Program-made: the position numbers and the translations under genes
Assembly (NCBI RefSeq): GCF_002019795.1
Contig: NZ_KV917381.1
Coordinates: 3,938,068 to 4,002,067, forward strand
Length of the DNA: 64,000 nucleotides
Source of the DNA: Bacillus alkalicellulosilyticus
Lineage (GTDB): Bacteria > Bacillota > Bacilli > Bacillales > Bacillaceae_F
Reading direction: 5' to 3'
The notes under the pieces: model-generated
The model's database searches: none
What the model was told of the DNA's origin: nothing
What the model saw: the letters and a program-made list of their open reading frames with translations, nothing else
Shown: piece after piece, positions 56,726 through 64,000 of the stretch
Numbering within the stretch: position 1 is the first letter of the stretch
How the letters are laid out: every line of letters begins with the position of its first letter

Positions 56726-57844
56726 TTACACTCTTTCTTTAATTAATTGTACAGCTACATCAATTTCCTCTTTTGTAGTATAGCGCCCCACACTAAAACG
56801 AATCGTTCCCATCCCAATATGTTCACTGATACCCATCGCTTGTAATACTGGAGACAATGTTACTTGGCCTGAGTGACAAGCAGAGCCCGTTGAAGCTGCA
56901 ATTTCAGGAAGCTTATCTAGAAGTTCTTGACCGATTTGACCGGGAAAAGAAACGTTTAACGTATTCGGAAGTTGCTTTTCTGGATGGCCATTCCTGACGA
57001 CTTTCTCGTTGTAATGCTCTTTCAGACTTTCCCAAAAGTAATCACGAATCTCAGTCAATTTATGTTGTTCAATGCTACTATGTTTCGCTAACTCGCAAGC
57101 TTTCCCAAGGCCAACAGTAAATAGAACATTTTCCGTTCCTGCTCGTCTTCCTTGTTCATGCCCGGCACCGTGAATGAATGGCTCTAGCAAAATTCCTTGT
57201 CTCAAAAATAAGGCACCAATTCCTTTTGGAGCGTAGAGCTTATGTCCCGCAATCGTCAAAAAGTCAACTCCAAGCTCATTCACGTCAATTGGGACTTTCC
57301 CCAGTGATTGTGAAGCATCCGTATGGAAAAACACATTATACCGTTTCGCGAGTTTACTAATTTCTTGAATTGGTTGTATCGAACCTACCTCATTATTTGA
57401 GTGCATAATCGATATAAGGACTGTCTCTCTCATAATTGCGTTCTCAATTGCATCTAATTGAACGACTCCATACTCATCGACATCGACGTATGTGACTCGG
57501 GCACCTTGTTGTTCTAAATACTTGCATGGATTAATAATAGCTGGGTGTTCAATTTTAGAAGTAATAATATGATTGCCTTTTCCTGAAAAGGTTTGAAAGA
57601 CACTTTTTAGTACATGATTATTTGCTTCACTTCCTCCACTTGTAAAAACTATTTCATTGGGTTTTGCTCCAATAAAGTTAGCCACTTGTGTTCTTGCTTG
57701 TTCAACGGCTTTCTTCGCTTCACTTCCAGCAAAATGCAAAGCGGATGGATTTCCGTAATGTTCTTGCAAAAACGGTAGCATCACCTCTTTAACCTCAGGT
57801 GCAATCGGGGTACTTGCATTATAATCTAAATAAATCTGATTCAT
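56726..57844 (-). CDS. Cysteine desulfurase (NifS/IscS group)
   Basis: This 372-residue PLP enzyme is a group I cysteine desulfurase, different from SufS at 34.8 kb. The Lys is in TIAGHKLYAPKGIG, and the active cysteine in ASTGSACHSGQVTLSPVL near residue 325. The long active loop is the group I type. No iscU, nifU or thiI partner lies next to it. Candidate roles are thiolation of tRNA or cofactor sulfur donation. GAGGAG precedes the ATG. Confidence 0.9.
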   Translation of the reverse strand: MNQIYLDYNASTPIAPEVKEVMLPFLQEHYGNPSALHFAGSEAKKAVEQARTQVANFIGAKPNEIVFTSGGSEANNHVLKSVFQTFSGKGNHIITSKIEHPAIINPCKYLEQQGARVTYVDVDEYGVVQLDAIENAIMRETVLISIMHSNNEVGSIQPIQEISKLAKRYNVFFHTDASQSLGKVPIDVNELGVDFLTIAGHKLYAPKGIGALFLRQGILLEPFIHGAGHEQGRRAGTENVLFTVGLGKACELAKHSSIEQHKLTEIRDYFWESLKEHYNEKVVRNGHPEKQLPNTLNVSFPGQIGQELLDKLPEIAASTGSACHSGQVTLSPVLQAMGISEHIGMGTIRFSVGRYTTKEEIDVAVQLIKERV

Positions 57845-57862
57845 TTTTAGTCTCCTCTTTTC

Positions 57863-58381
57863 TTACCAAGGTACATGAATATTCAATGCCTCCGCAAGTG
57901 CCTGGCTGTCTTTCCGACGTTGCTTTCGTTCCTTTGTTCGTTGTACGGCATTTTTATGTAATCGAATTTCTTCTTCGGTTTCAGGAATAATATCAGGGAC
58001 TTCTGTTAGGTTCCCGTTTGAATCTAAAGCCACAAAAGTTAAGAACGAAGTAGCAGCTAAATAACGCTCTCCTGTCATTAAATTTTCAGCTACCACCTTT
58101 ACAAACACTTCCATCGAGGACCTCCCCACCCATGTAACATACGACTGCAAACAAACCGAATCATCTAAGTTAATTGGCTTTAAAAAATCGACAGAGTCGG
58201 TTGAGGCTGTTACTACATCACAACGGGCATGTCTTGAAGCTGAAATTGAAGCAACATCATCCATATAGCTCATTAACTTTCCACCAAATAATGTATTATG
58301 ATTGTTCGTATCAAATGGAAACACACGACTCGTTTTTATGACTCTCGTTTCTCTGCAATATTTTTTCGGACGTTCACTCAT
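57863..58381 (-). CDS. ykhA: Acyl-CoA thioesterase (hotdog fold, YkhA-like)
   Basis: This 172-residue acyl-CoA hydrolase has the hotdog-fold segment NTLFGGKLMSYMDDVASISASRHA, typical of the YciA/YkhA type. It hydrolyses acyl-CoA thioesters in the cytosol. A charged C-terminal tail (VQRTKERKQRRKDS) follows the fold. GGAGGA precedes the ATG. It lies 19 bases upstream of the cysteine desulfurase gene. Confidence 0.88.
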   Translation of the reverse strand: MSERPKKYCRETRVIKTSRVFPFDTNNHNTLFGGKLMSYMDDVASISASRHARCDVVTASTDSVDFLKPINLDDSVCLQSYVTWVGRSSMEVFVKVVAENLMTGERYLAATSFLTFVALDSNGNLTEVPDIIPETEEEIRLHKNAVQRTKERKQRRKDSQALAEALNIHVPW

Positions 58382-58505
58382 GATTCATTCCTCCATCTTA
58401 GCTATATTGTAGTAAGTTTATCATATCAATTGTTCAAACCACTACTATCAGACAAAGAGAAAGAGTATAATTTAAAATAGCCAATTTACCGAAAGGAATG
58501 TACAT

Positions 58506-58976
58506 ATGAAAATAAAACACTTTACTGATTTTGATGAAGCTTATAACAGCATTATTCCTCTGATTCCTAAAGTACAAGGAACCGATAGCTTTTGGAATGA
58601 CCTACAGCTAAAAATAGAAAAGAAACAGGAAATTACCTTTCAAGAATACGCAGCTTTATATTACGGTGCTTCATTCGTTGTAAAAAGTGAGGAAGAAAAA
58701 GGCCTACCAGAAATGGCTACCGTAAGCGAAAGGTTCGTCCTTGATTTATATGTAACGTTATTAGCAGAATCAGGGGGCGAAGAGTTTTTTGAAGGCACCG
58801 ATGAATACACCGATGAGGAATATGAGCAGTTTTCGCAAGCTATGATAAATGAAGTGATTGAAATGAAAATCGTAGCTGAAAAATACGTGGAAGGTATTGA
58901 GGTATTTGAACCTGTATTCTTTAAGACCATTAAAGGTCCAGTTCGCTTTCGAAGACAAAGCTTACCTACTGAATAA
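58506..58976 (+). CDS. Acidic soluble protein, unknown function
   Basis: I do not recognise this 156-residue acidic protein. It lacks signal or membrane segments. Notable parts are an acidic stretch FFEGTDEYTDEEYEQFSQ and a final basic FKTIKGPVRFRRQSL. GAAAGGAATG precedes the ATG. It is divergent from ykhA. Confidence 0.7.
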   Translation: MKIKHFTDFDEAYNSIIPLIPKVQGTDSFWNDLQLKIEKKQEITFQEYAALYYGASFVVKSEEEKGLPEMATVSERFVLDLYVTLLAESGGEEFFEGTDEYTDEEYEQFSQAMINEVIEMKIVAEKYVEGIEVFEPVFFKTIKGPVRFRRQSLPTE

Positions 58977-58989
58977 AGTGGAGAGGTAT

Positions 58990-59045
58990 AACCGTAAGCC
59001 CGTTGTGAACGATTAATTCACAACGGGTTTGTTACGAGTGAGTCC
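58990..59045 (+). repeat. Degenerate family-1 element, copy H
   Basis: AAGCCCGTTGTGAA pairs with TTCACAACGGGTTT around seven bases, followed by ACGAGTGAGTCC, a relic of the GAGTGAAGCC side. The stem resembles copy F. It lies just after the stop of the acidic protein gene and is probably a decayed copy. Confidence 0.6.
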
Positions 59046-59104
59046 ATTATAAACTATATAACTAGTTTTCCCAGTCAGTTTTCATTTCGTTTTTAGTATA
59101 AAAG

Positions 59105-59113
59105 TGTTATAAT
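59105..59113 (+). promoter_or_regulatory. Extended -10 promoter of the GGDEF operon
   Basis: TGTTATAAT is an extended -10 box; a poor -35 TTCGTT lies 16 bases upstream. It is 33 bases before the TTG start. Confidence 0.6.
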
Positions 59114-59146
59114 AAAGGTAACTTTTTACAAAAGTAGGTGTTGTTC

Positions 59147-60673
59147 TTGGATAACAGTTTGTACATCTTGCCCTTAATCGCTACTTTAGTCCTTTTATTA
59201 ATAAATTTCTTACGGTTTCAATTTCAATTAACTGTACACAAGCTTTTTTTCTGTATAACTATTTTTCTAGTCATAACGTATGTAGGAATAATGACAACTC
59301 TACCTCTTCCTTGGCTATATCTTGGGGCAATTGCTTTAGCTGTTTTCAGTTTCTCTTATATAGGTGGTTCTATAACGGCACTGTTAAGTTATCTCGTTCT
59401 TTACTTTACGTATAACCACACTTTTTTACTGCTAGGGACGTATATCGTAGTCGCGCTTTTAAGCGCTTACTTCGTATCTCAATCTAAAGCAAAAAGAGAA
59501 GAAGCCCAGTTATGGACCAAGAAATTAATAAAACGTTCTAATCAGCTCCGCATTTTTCATGAAATCAACACATCCATGCAGCAAACCTTACAACTTGATA
59601 AACTATTACACACGATTTTAATAGCCGTTACAGCAGGTCATGGTATGGGGTTTAATCGAGCAATGGTTTTTTTAATTGATGACAAAAATCAACTTCATGG
59701 GAAGATGGCTGTTGGTCCAATGAACTCCACAGAAGGCTATGCCATTTGGGAAATGATCGCTGCAGAAAAATATAAATTACAGGATTTAATAGAAATGGAT
59801 AGGGAAGAAAAAGATATGGATAGCGACCTAAATTACTTAGTAAAATCACTAGTGATCCATGATGAAAACGATGAAAATAATATCATTTTATCTTCCTTAT
59901 CACAAAATAAACCGATTCATGTTGTTACTATCGACAACACAGATGCCGTTCAAGTAAAACTACATGAATTGTTTGATATGAATGAATTTGCAGTATTGCC
60001 TTTAGTAAATCAAGGAAAAAAAGTAGGGGTTCTTCTAATCGATAACATTGTAAATAAGTACCCTATTTCGATGGATGAAATAGAAGCCGTTATTCCTTTT
60101 GCCAATCAAGCAGCAATTGCTATTGACCATGCACGATTATATCAAATGACAGAAGATATGGCTTTAAAAGATGGGTTAACAGGGTTGTATAATCAAAGGT
60201 CGTTTCAACAAAAAATCGATTATTATTTCACAAATAATTCAAATCAACCGATTTCTCTTATAATGATGGATATTGACTTTTTCAAGCATTATAACGACAC
60301 AAACGGGCATCTACTTGGAAATGAAGTGCTTAGTCAACTTGCAAAAGTAATCGTAACAGTCATAAAAGATCTTGAGTATTGTTATCGTTTTGGGGGAGAA
60401 GAATTTGCAGTACTCCTGCCAAGTAAATCTCTCCAAGAAGCATTTGATATTGCTGAAACCATTAGAGCAAGCATTGAGACAAGCTCTTTCCCATCGGGTG
60501 ATAAGCAACCAGGAGGAAAACTAACGGTTAGTGTGGGAGTAAGTTCAACCGAACAGCATCAACAAGGTAGTAATGGCAGTAAGTTAATTCAATTCGCGGA
60601 TGACGCTTTATATGAAGCTAAACGAAAAGGAAAAAACCAAGTTTTCAGCTCGAAAGGTGAGGTCATGTCATGA
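59147..60673 (+). CDS. Membrane GAF-GGDEF diguanylate cyclase
   Basis: This 508-residue protein has four or five N-terminal membrane helices (1-110), a GAF-like sensor domain (about 145-335) and a C-terminal GGDEF domain (about 340-500). The active motif is GGEEF (near residue 418), and DGLTGLYNQRSF and MDIDFFKHYND are intact, so it should make cyclic di-GMP. The RxxD inhibitory site before it is missing. A TTG at 59147, six bases after AGGTG, is the likely start. The gene overlaps the next one by ATGA. Confidence 0.88.
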   Translation: MDNSLYILPLIATLVLLLINFLRFQFQLTVHKLFFCITIFLVITYVGIMTTLPLPWLYLGAIALAVFSFSYIGGSITALLSYLVLYFTYNHTFLLLGTYIVVALLSAYFVSQSKAKREEAQLWTKKLIKRSNQLRIFHEINTSMQQTLQLDKLLHTILIAVTAGHGMGFNRAMVFLIDDKNQLHGKMAVGPMNSTEGYAIWEMIAAEKYKLQDLIEMDREEKDMDSDLNYLVKSLVIHDENDENNIILSSLSQNKPIHVVTIDNTDAVQVKLHELFDMNEFAVLPLVNQGKKVGVLLIDNIVNKYPISMDEIEAVIPFANQAAIAIDHARLYQMTEDMALKDGLTGLYNQRSFQQKIDYYFTNNSNQPISLIMMDIDFFKHYNDTNGHLLGNEVLSQLAKVIVTVIKDLEYCYRFGGEEFAVLLPSKSLQEAFDIAETIRASIETSSFPSGDKQPGGKLTVSVGVSSTEQHQQGSNGSKLIQFADDALYEAKRKGKNQVFSSKGEVMS

Positions 60674-61164
60674 ATGGTCAACTCGGTTTCATCATCCTCT
60701 TTTGTAGTTTATTTATCCTTTGGATAACAAGTAAACCTTTTTATTATCTTTCCTTGCGCTTGCATATGAAAAGAGTGTCTAGAAAGTTAAACTTTCGCTA
60801 TAAGGACCTTCACCATTCTTTTGAACAAATGGTTTACTTTATTAATTTACCAAGTCATCTTCCAGAAGTGATTGATGCAAAAAAGGAAGATATTGAGTTG
60901 AAAATAGATATCCGTGGTCTTTTTTATCCCGAAGTAAACGGAATCAAGGTGTTTCTAACAAATAAAAATAAATCACTGTTCATTGCTTATATTCCAGTAG
61001 AAGATTTCAGAATGCCTCTGTTGGATAAACTTGAAAAAGAAAAAAAGATAAATGAAGAAGACTACCGTAAGATTGGTACGTTTAAATTACTCCACCCAAA
61101 AACATTACTTGAGATGAAGGAAGATATATTTAAAAATCTTCAATCTGGACATTATTCAGGGTAG
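60670..61164 (+). CDS. Single-pass membrane protein, unknown function
   Basis: This 164-residue protein has one N-terminal hydrophobic helix (about 5-25) and a cytosolic domain with DLHHSFEQMVYFINLPSH, then a strand-rich part (VNGIKVFLTNKNKSLF). Its start overlaps the stop of the GGDEF gene (ATGA), so the two are coupled and it may act with the cyclase. I do not recognise the family. Confidence 0.7.
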   Translation: MNGQLGFIILFCSLFILWITSKPFYYLSLRLHMKRVSRKLNFRYKDLHHSFEQMVYFINLPSHLPEVIDAKKEDIELKIDIRGLFYPEVNGIKVFLTNKNKSLFIAYIPVEDFRMPLLDKLEKEKKINEEDYRKIGTFKLLHPKTLLEMKEDIFKNLQSGHYSG

Positions 61165-61229
61165 ATTCCCACAAAATAGAATTATGGTATAATGAAACCA
61201 TTGAAATCTCAACGATAAAGGTGGTACAC

Positions 61230-61817
61230 ATGCAAAAATTAGTCTATTTTGTTGGAGTAGCTGGAACTGGAAAAACAACGGTAGCACGAGAAATCGCGTT
61301 ACGAATGCCTTGTACATTTCTTGACCGCGATACCATTGGTGGTAGATTTGTCGAGAAAATTCTAGAAATGAATAACCTAGATAAAAATGACCGAGATTCT
61401 CAGTTTTACAAAGAGAACCTTCGTGATTTAGAGTATGATACGGCTAAAGATATTTGTATCGAAAGCTTATCTGTTGGTCAAAACGTTTTTATGATTTCAC
61501 CATTTACGTCAGAGTTAAAAAATAACGAATACATCAAAGAAGTTATTGAGTTAAGTGGCAGACCTGCTAATGAAATTGATGTTAAGGTCGTTGTCGTGAC
61601 ACTACTGGATATTGAATTACAAAAAGAGCGCATAGAAGACCGTGCTACAGTCCGAGACACATGGAAATTAGAAAATTGGAATTCCTATGAAACACGCGTT
61701 GACTTTGTTCCAACGATTAATTGGGACATCCCAAAAGAAAACATTATAGTATTTGATAACTCTGGTGATTTAACGGAAGAAAAGGTTGAAGGCCTATTAC
61801 GTTTTATTACAAACTGA
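61230..61817 (+). CDS. P-loop kinase/ATPase
   Basis: This 195-residue protein has a Walker A motif GVAGTGKTT near residue 8 and an Asp-Arg segment FLDRDTIGGRF, as in small-molecule kinases of the gluconate kinase or zeta-like type. KERIEDRATVRDTWKLE may be a lid segment. The substrate is unknown. AAAGGTGG is five bases before the ATG at 61230. The position of its terminator shows it is a separate unit or the last of the GGDEF group. Confidence 0.75.
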   Translation: MQKLVYFVGVAGTGKTTVAREIALRMPCTFLDRDTIGGRFVEKILEMNNLDKNDRDSQFYKENLRDLEYDTAKDICIESLSVGQNVFMISPFTSELKNNEYIKEVIELSGRPANEIDVKVVVVTLLDIELQKERIEDRATVRDTWKLENWNSYETRVDFVPTINWDIPKENIIVFDNSGDLTEEKVEGLLRFITN

Positions 61818-61828
61818 ACTTTTAAAAT

Positions 61829-61866
61829 AGACCGGGACAAAGGTAGAACAACCTTTATTCCGGTCT
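61829..61866 (+). terminator. Terminator after the P-loop gene
   Basis: AGACCGG-gaCAAAGGT pairs with ACCTTT-attCCGGTCT; TTTATATA follows. It lies 12 bases past the stop. Confidence 0.85.
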
Positions 61867-61878
61867 TTATATATAGAG

Positions 61879-61907
61879 AAAAAGGGTCTCTGTAGCCAGA
61901 GACCCTT
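61879..61907 (-). terminator. Terminator after the YjcZ-type gene
   Basis: AAGGGTCTCT and AGAGACCCTT enclose six bases; five T follow on the minus strand, eight bases past the small gene. Confidence 0.85.
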
Positions 61908-61914
61908 GTAATAC

Positions 61915-62010
61915 TTAGTATCCTACGTAAGCAGCCCCGATAATTACTAATAAAATAAATAGGACTACCACTAATGCAAAGCCTGCGCCTGCACCTGCAT
62001 AATGTGTCAT
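61915..62010 (-). CDS. YjcZ-family sporulation peptide
   Basis: This 31-residue peptide has an alternating Ala/Gly stretch (YAGAGAGFALVVVLFILL) and a membrane helix ending IIGAAYVGY, the YjcZ/YhdX-like pattern of tiny hydrophobic sporulation proteins. AAGGAG lies nine bases before the ATG and a terminator directly after the stop, which supports a real gene. Expression in the mother cell late in sporulation is expected from the family. Confidence 0.88.
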   Translation of the reverse strand: MTHYAGAGAGFALVVVLFILLVIIGAAYVGY

Positions 62011-62193
62011 TCGTCAACACTCCTTCTCGAATTGAATTGTGGAACATTCCACTTACCAATACCATATTCACTAACCAGCAATTTGGTTTAGACAATCAGA
62101 AAAAAAGTATATAGATTTGCTTATTGTTATGTTGTGCATGAGTCAGAAACATCATATAAACTGTATTTTGCCAAGGTAGTGCCCATTTTTATT

Positions 62194-62226
62194 AAAAAAC
62201 ACATGCTATCTGTAAAATAGCACGTG
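62194..62226 (-). terminator. Terminator after the RND exporter gene
   Basis: CACATGCTAT pairs with ATAGCACGTG (one G-U); on the minus strand TTTTTTAAT follows, eight bases past the stop. Confidence 0.85.
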
Positions 62227-62234
62227 CTTTTACT

Positions 62235-64000
62235 TTAGCTTTCTCGTTTTTTCTTCATCACCATATAAAAAGCAGGTACGAGTAACAGCGTAAAGAACGT
62301 TGAGAAAAAGATTCCTGAAATAATTGAAATGGCAAGAGGTGTAAATAATACATCTCCACTCAGTGCAATCGGAACAAGTGCACCAATAGCTGTAAATGCC
62401 GTAAGAAGAATGGGGCGTAATCTTGCTCTTCCAGATTCAATAACGGATGTCGCTAATTCCATTCCTTCTGACAATCGTTGCTCAATGAATTCGATTAGTA
62501 CAATTGAGTTCCTTACTACGATCCCAGCTAGAGAGACAAGCCCCATCATTGCCATAAAGCCAAGTCCAGTCTGTGTTACAAACAATCCAATGACTGCTCC
62601 TGAGATGGCTAAATACACCGTAGACATCACTAAGATAGGTGTCTTTAACGAATAAAATTGAACAGCCATCACAATGAAAATCAAGAAAACCACAACAATA
62701 AATAACTTCCCAACTTCAATAAAGAAGTCTGTTCTCGCTTCGGTTTCACCACCGATTGAAATGCTGTACCCCTCATCTAAGGAATACTCATTTACTTTTC
62801 CTGTGATTTGTTGTTCTAGCACTGATTTTGTTTCTTCATTTGGATAGACACGAACGGTAATGGTTCGTTCTCCATTTGAATGAGGTACCCTTTGTATTTG
62901 TTCAACTTCTATTGGCTCCACAAATTGATCAAACGTAAGTAAATCAGGAGGGCCAGGTTCCGTTACACTCCATTTATTCGGTAAGGCTAAAGAAGTTAAA
63001 TCTAACTCTTCTCCTTCACTAAGTCCATCCACAACTAATCTTATATCTCTAAACTCTGTCCCATCATCAAATGAACCGATAGGGACTCCTTCTGTCTTTA
63101 ATGCAATTTGCTCGCTTATCTCTTTCATCGTAATCCCATATTCGGCAAGAACGTCACGGTCTGGTTCATATAAAATCGTAGGCCAAGGGTTTCCGACGTT
63201 ATCAACAACCGCTCCGCTTCCTTCAAATTGTTCGATATCACTTTTTAACCTATCGACAATCGAAGTAAGTTCATCTAGTTCAAGACCCGTTACTTTAATA
63301 GCAATCGGTGCACCTACAGGGGGACCAGCTTCAATAGTTGTTAACTTTGTTTCTACATTAGGATAGGTTTCTCTTAACGTCTCGCTCCATCTAGCAATCG
63401 TTTCTTCTGCAGATTGAGATTCTTTGTTCACCCTTAATACGATTTGTCCAGTGTTTTCACCAGCACCTTCAATAGATGAATTAAACAATCCTGGCACTCC
63501 AGTACCCGTATAGATCGCCGTCTCATATACATTTTCATCTTGTTTACGAATGTCCATTTCAATTTTTCTTAACAACTCGTCAGTTTGTTCAATCGTCGTT
63601 CCAATCGGTGCGACGACTTCTAGCGTTACTTCTTCTCGATCAGCACTCGGGAAAAAGACAACAGGAATAAACGGAACTAACCCATAAACAACGGTACAGA
63701 ATAATAGGCCTATCAAACCAACTCGTAATGGTTTCTTAACGATATTGGCTAATACTTTGTTCGCATACCAATTGGCCAATGAATCCAGTGATTTTCCGAG
63801 TAGCCCATCTTTTCTTTCCTTTTTGCTCTCTTTGCGTTTCTTTTCTCTCCATACGCGATAAATCGGGACTAACGTTAACGAAAGAATCGTGGATGCAATG
63901 ATCGTTGTAATTAAAACTGTAGGCATTGCTCGAATGAAATCTCCGCCACTACCTGAGATAAATACAAGCGGTAAAAATGTAAAAACAACGGCCAAGGTAG
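62235..64000 (-). CDS. RND-family efflux permease, 3' part (SwrC/AcrB type)
   Basis: Only the C-terminal 588 or so residues are in the window; the frame continues beyond the right edge. It belongs to the resistance-nodulation-division superfamily. It starts within the first membrane domain (FTFLPLVFISGSGGDF and the six-helix bundle), followed by the second porter domain (about 130-400) and a second bundle with MGLVSLAGIVVRNSIVLIEFI and RLRPILLTAFTAIGALVPIAL. In Bacillus the closest known type is SwrC, linked to surfactin or drug export. It stops 8 bases before its terminator. Confidence 0.9.
   Translation of the reverse strand, partial: TLAVVFTFLPLVFISGSGGDFIRAMPTVLITTIIASTILSLTLVPIYRVWREKKRKESKKERKDGLLGKSLDSLANWYANKVLANIVKKPLRVGLIGLLFCTVVYGLVPFIPVVFFPSADREEVTLEVVAPIGTTIEQTDELLRKIEMDIRKQDENVYETAIYTGTGVPGLFNSSIEGAGENTGQIVLRVNKESQSAEETIARWSETLRETYPNVETKLTTIEAGPPVGAPIAIKVTGLELDELTSIVDRLKSDIEQFEGSGAVVDNVGNPWPTILYEPDRDVLAEYGITMKEISEQIALKTEGVPIGSFDDGTEFRDIRLVVDGLSEGEELDLTSLALPNKWSVTEPGPPDLLTFDQFVEPIEVEQIQRVPHSNGERTITVRVYPNEETKSVLEQQITGKVNEYSLDEGYSISIGGETEARTDFFIEVGKLFIVVVFLIFIVMAVQFYSLKTPILVMSTVYLAISGAVIGLFVTQTGLGFMAMMGLVSLAGIVVRNSIVLIEFIEQRLSEGMELATSVIESGRARLRPILLTAFTAIGALVPIALSGDVLFTPLAISIISGIFFSTFFTLLLVPAFYMVMKKKRES

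Overview
The window is AT-rich chromosomal DNA from an endospore-forming low-GC Firmicute, almost certainly Bacillaceae. The evidence is sigma-A-type promoters, strong AGGAGG ribosome sites, frequent GTG/TTG starts and many sporulation genes (Spo0E-like, YutH, YhcN/YlaJ-type YutC, YunB, two CotF-like proteins, YjcZ, a DUF3231 relic, a KinB-like kinase). Gene order follows the B. subtilis yut-yun-yur-yus region as I remember it: yutM-dapF-yuzB-yutJ-yuzD-yutI-thrBC-hom-yutHGFEDC-lipA-yunABCDEF, sufCDSUB-yurZ-metQPN, yusG-gcvH-yusI-fadEAN and yusU. A lone mqnE (futalosine menaquinone route, absent from B. subtilis) suggests an alkaliphile-type or other deep-branching Bacillaceae; this placement is inference.

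Layout. 0-7 kb: Fe-S carrier YutM, Spo0E-like phosphatase, MqnE, a six-copy repeat array, DapF, YuzB, a TetR/NDH-2 fused reading frame, YuzD and NifU-like YutI. 7-11 kb: hom-thrC-thrB operon. 11-20 kb: YutH, YutG, a broken DUF3231 gene, YutF, a SufR-like regulator, YutE, small proteins, YutD, YutC, LipA and the M23 peptidase YunA. 20-31 kb: YunB, dfrA-thyA, lipoproteins, an HD-GYP phosphodiesterase, YunC-F, and a small accessory group (GyrI-like, uridine-kinase-like, small membrane protein, cupin). 31-38 kb: orphan sensor kinase and the complete sufCDSUB operon. 39-46 kb: YurZ, methionine importer MetNPQ, two YibE/F proteins, DUF4395, YusG, GcvH and an ArsC/Spx-like protein. 46-53 kb: fadN-fadA-fadE beta-oxidation operon with a textbook FadR operator, then two CotF-like genes. 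53-64 kb: cadC-cadA metal efflux with a CadC-type operator, a cysteine desulfurase, a thioesterase, a GGDEF protein, a P-loop protein, a YjcZ peptide, and the 3' part of an RND exporter running off the window edge.

The most unusual content lies between genes. A dispersed element (13 copies including a six-copy tandem array and degenerate members) sits directly after stop codons, always on the strand of the upstream gene. It has two facing copies of a G-GYGNAGCC-type internal-loop motif, stems whose sequences differ between copies yet stay paired, and a terminal 7-nt loop of the form YGNNUUU closed by G-C. That pattern looks like a structured 3'-UTR RNA. A second family forms 52-53 bp tandem arrays of 9-bp/7-nt hairpins upstream of sufC and near cadC, again with different stems and a conserved linker. 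Other notable points are an in-frame TetR/NDH-2 fusion at an A6G4 run, a terminator-like hairpin whose 3' arm is the next gene's Shine-Dalgarno, and a DUF3231 gene broken by one nonsense codon. All family assignments come from reading the sequence and memory; no database search was run.
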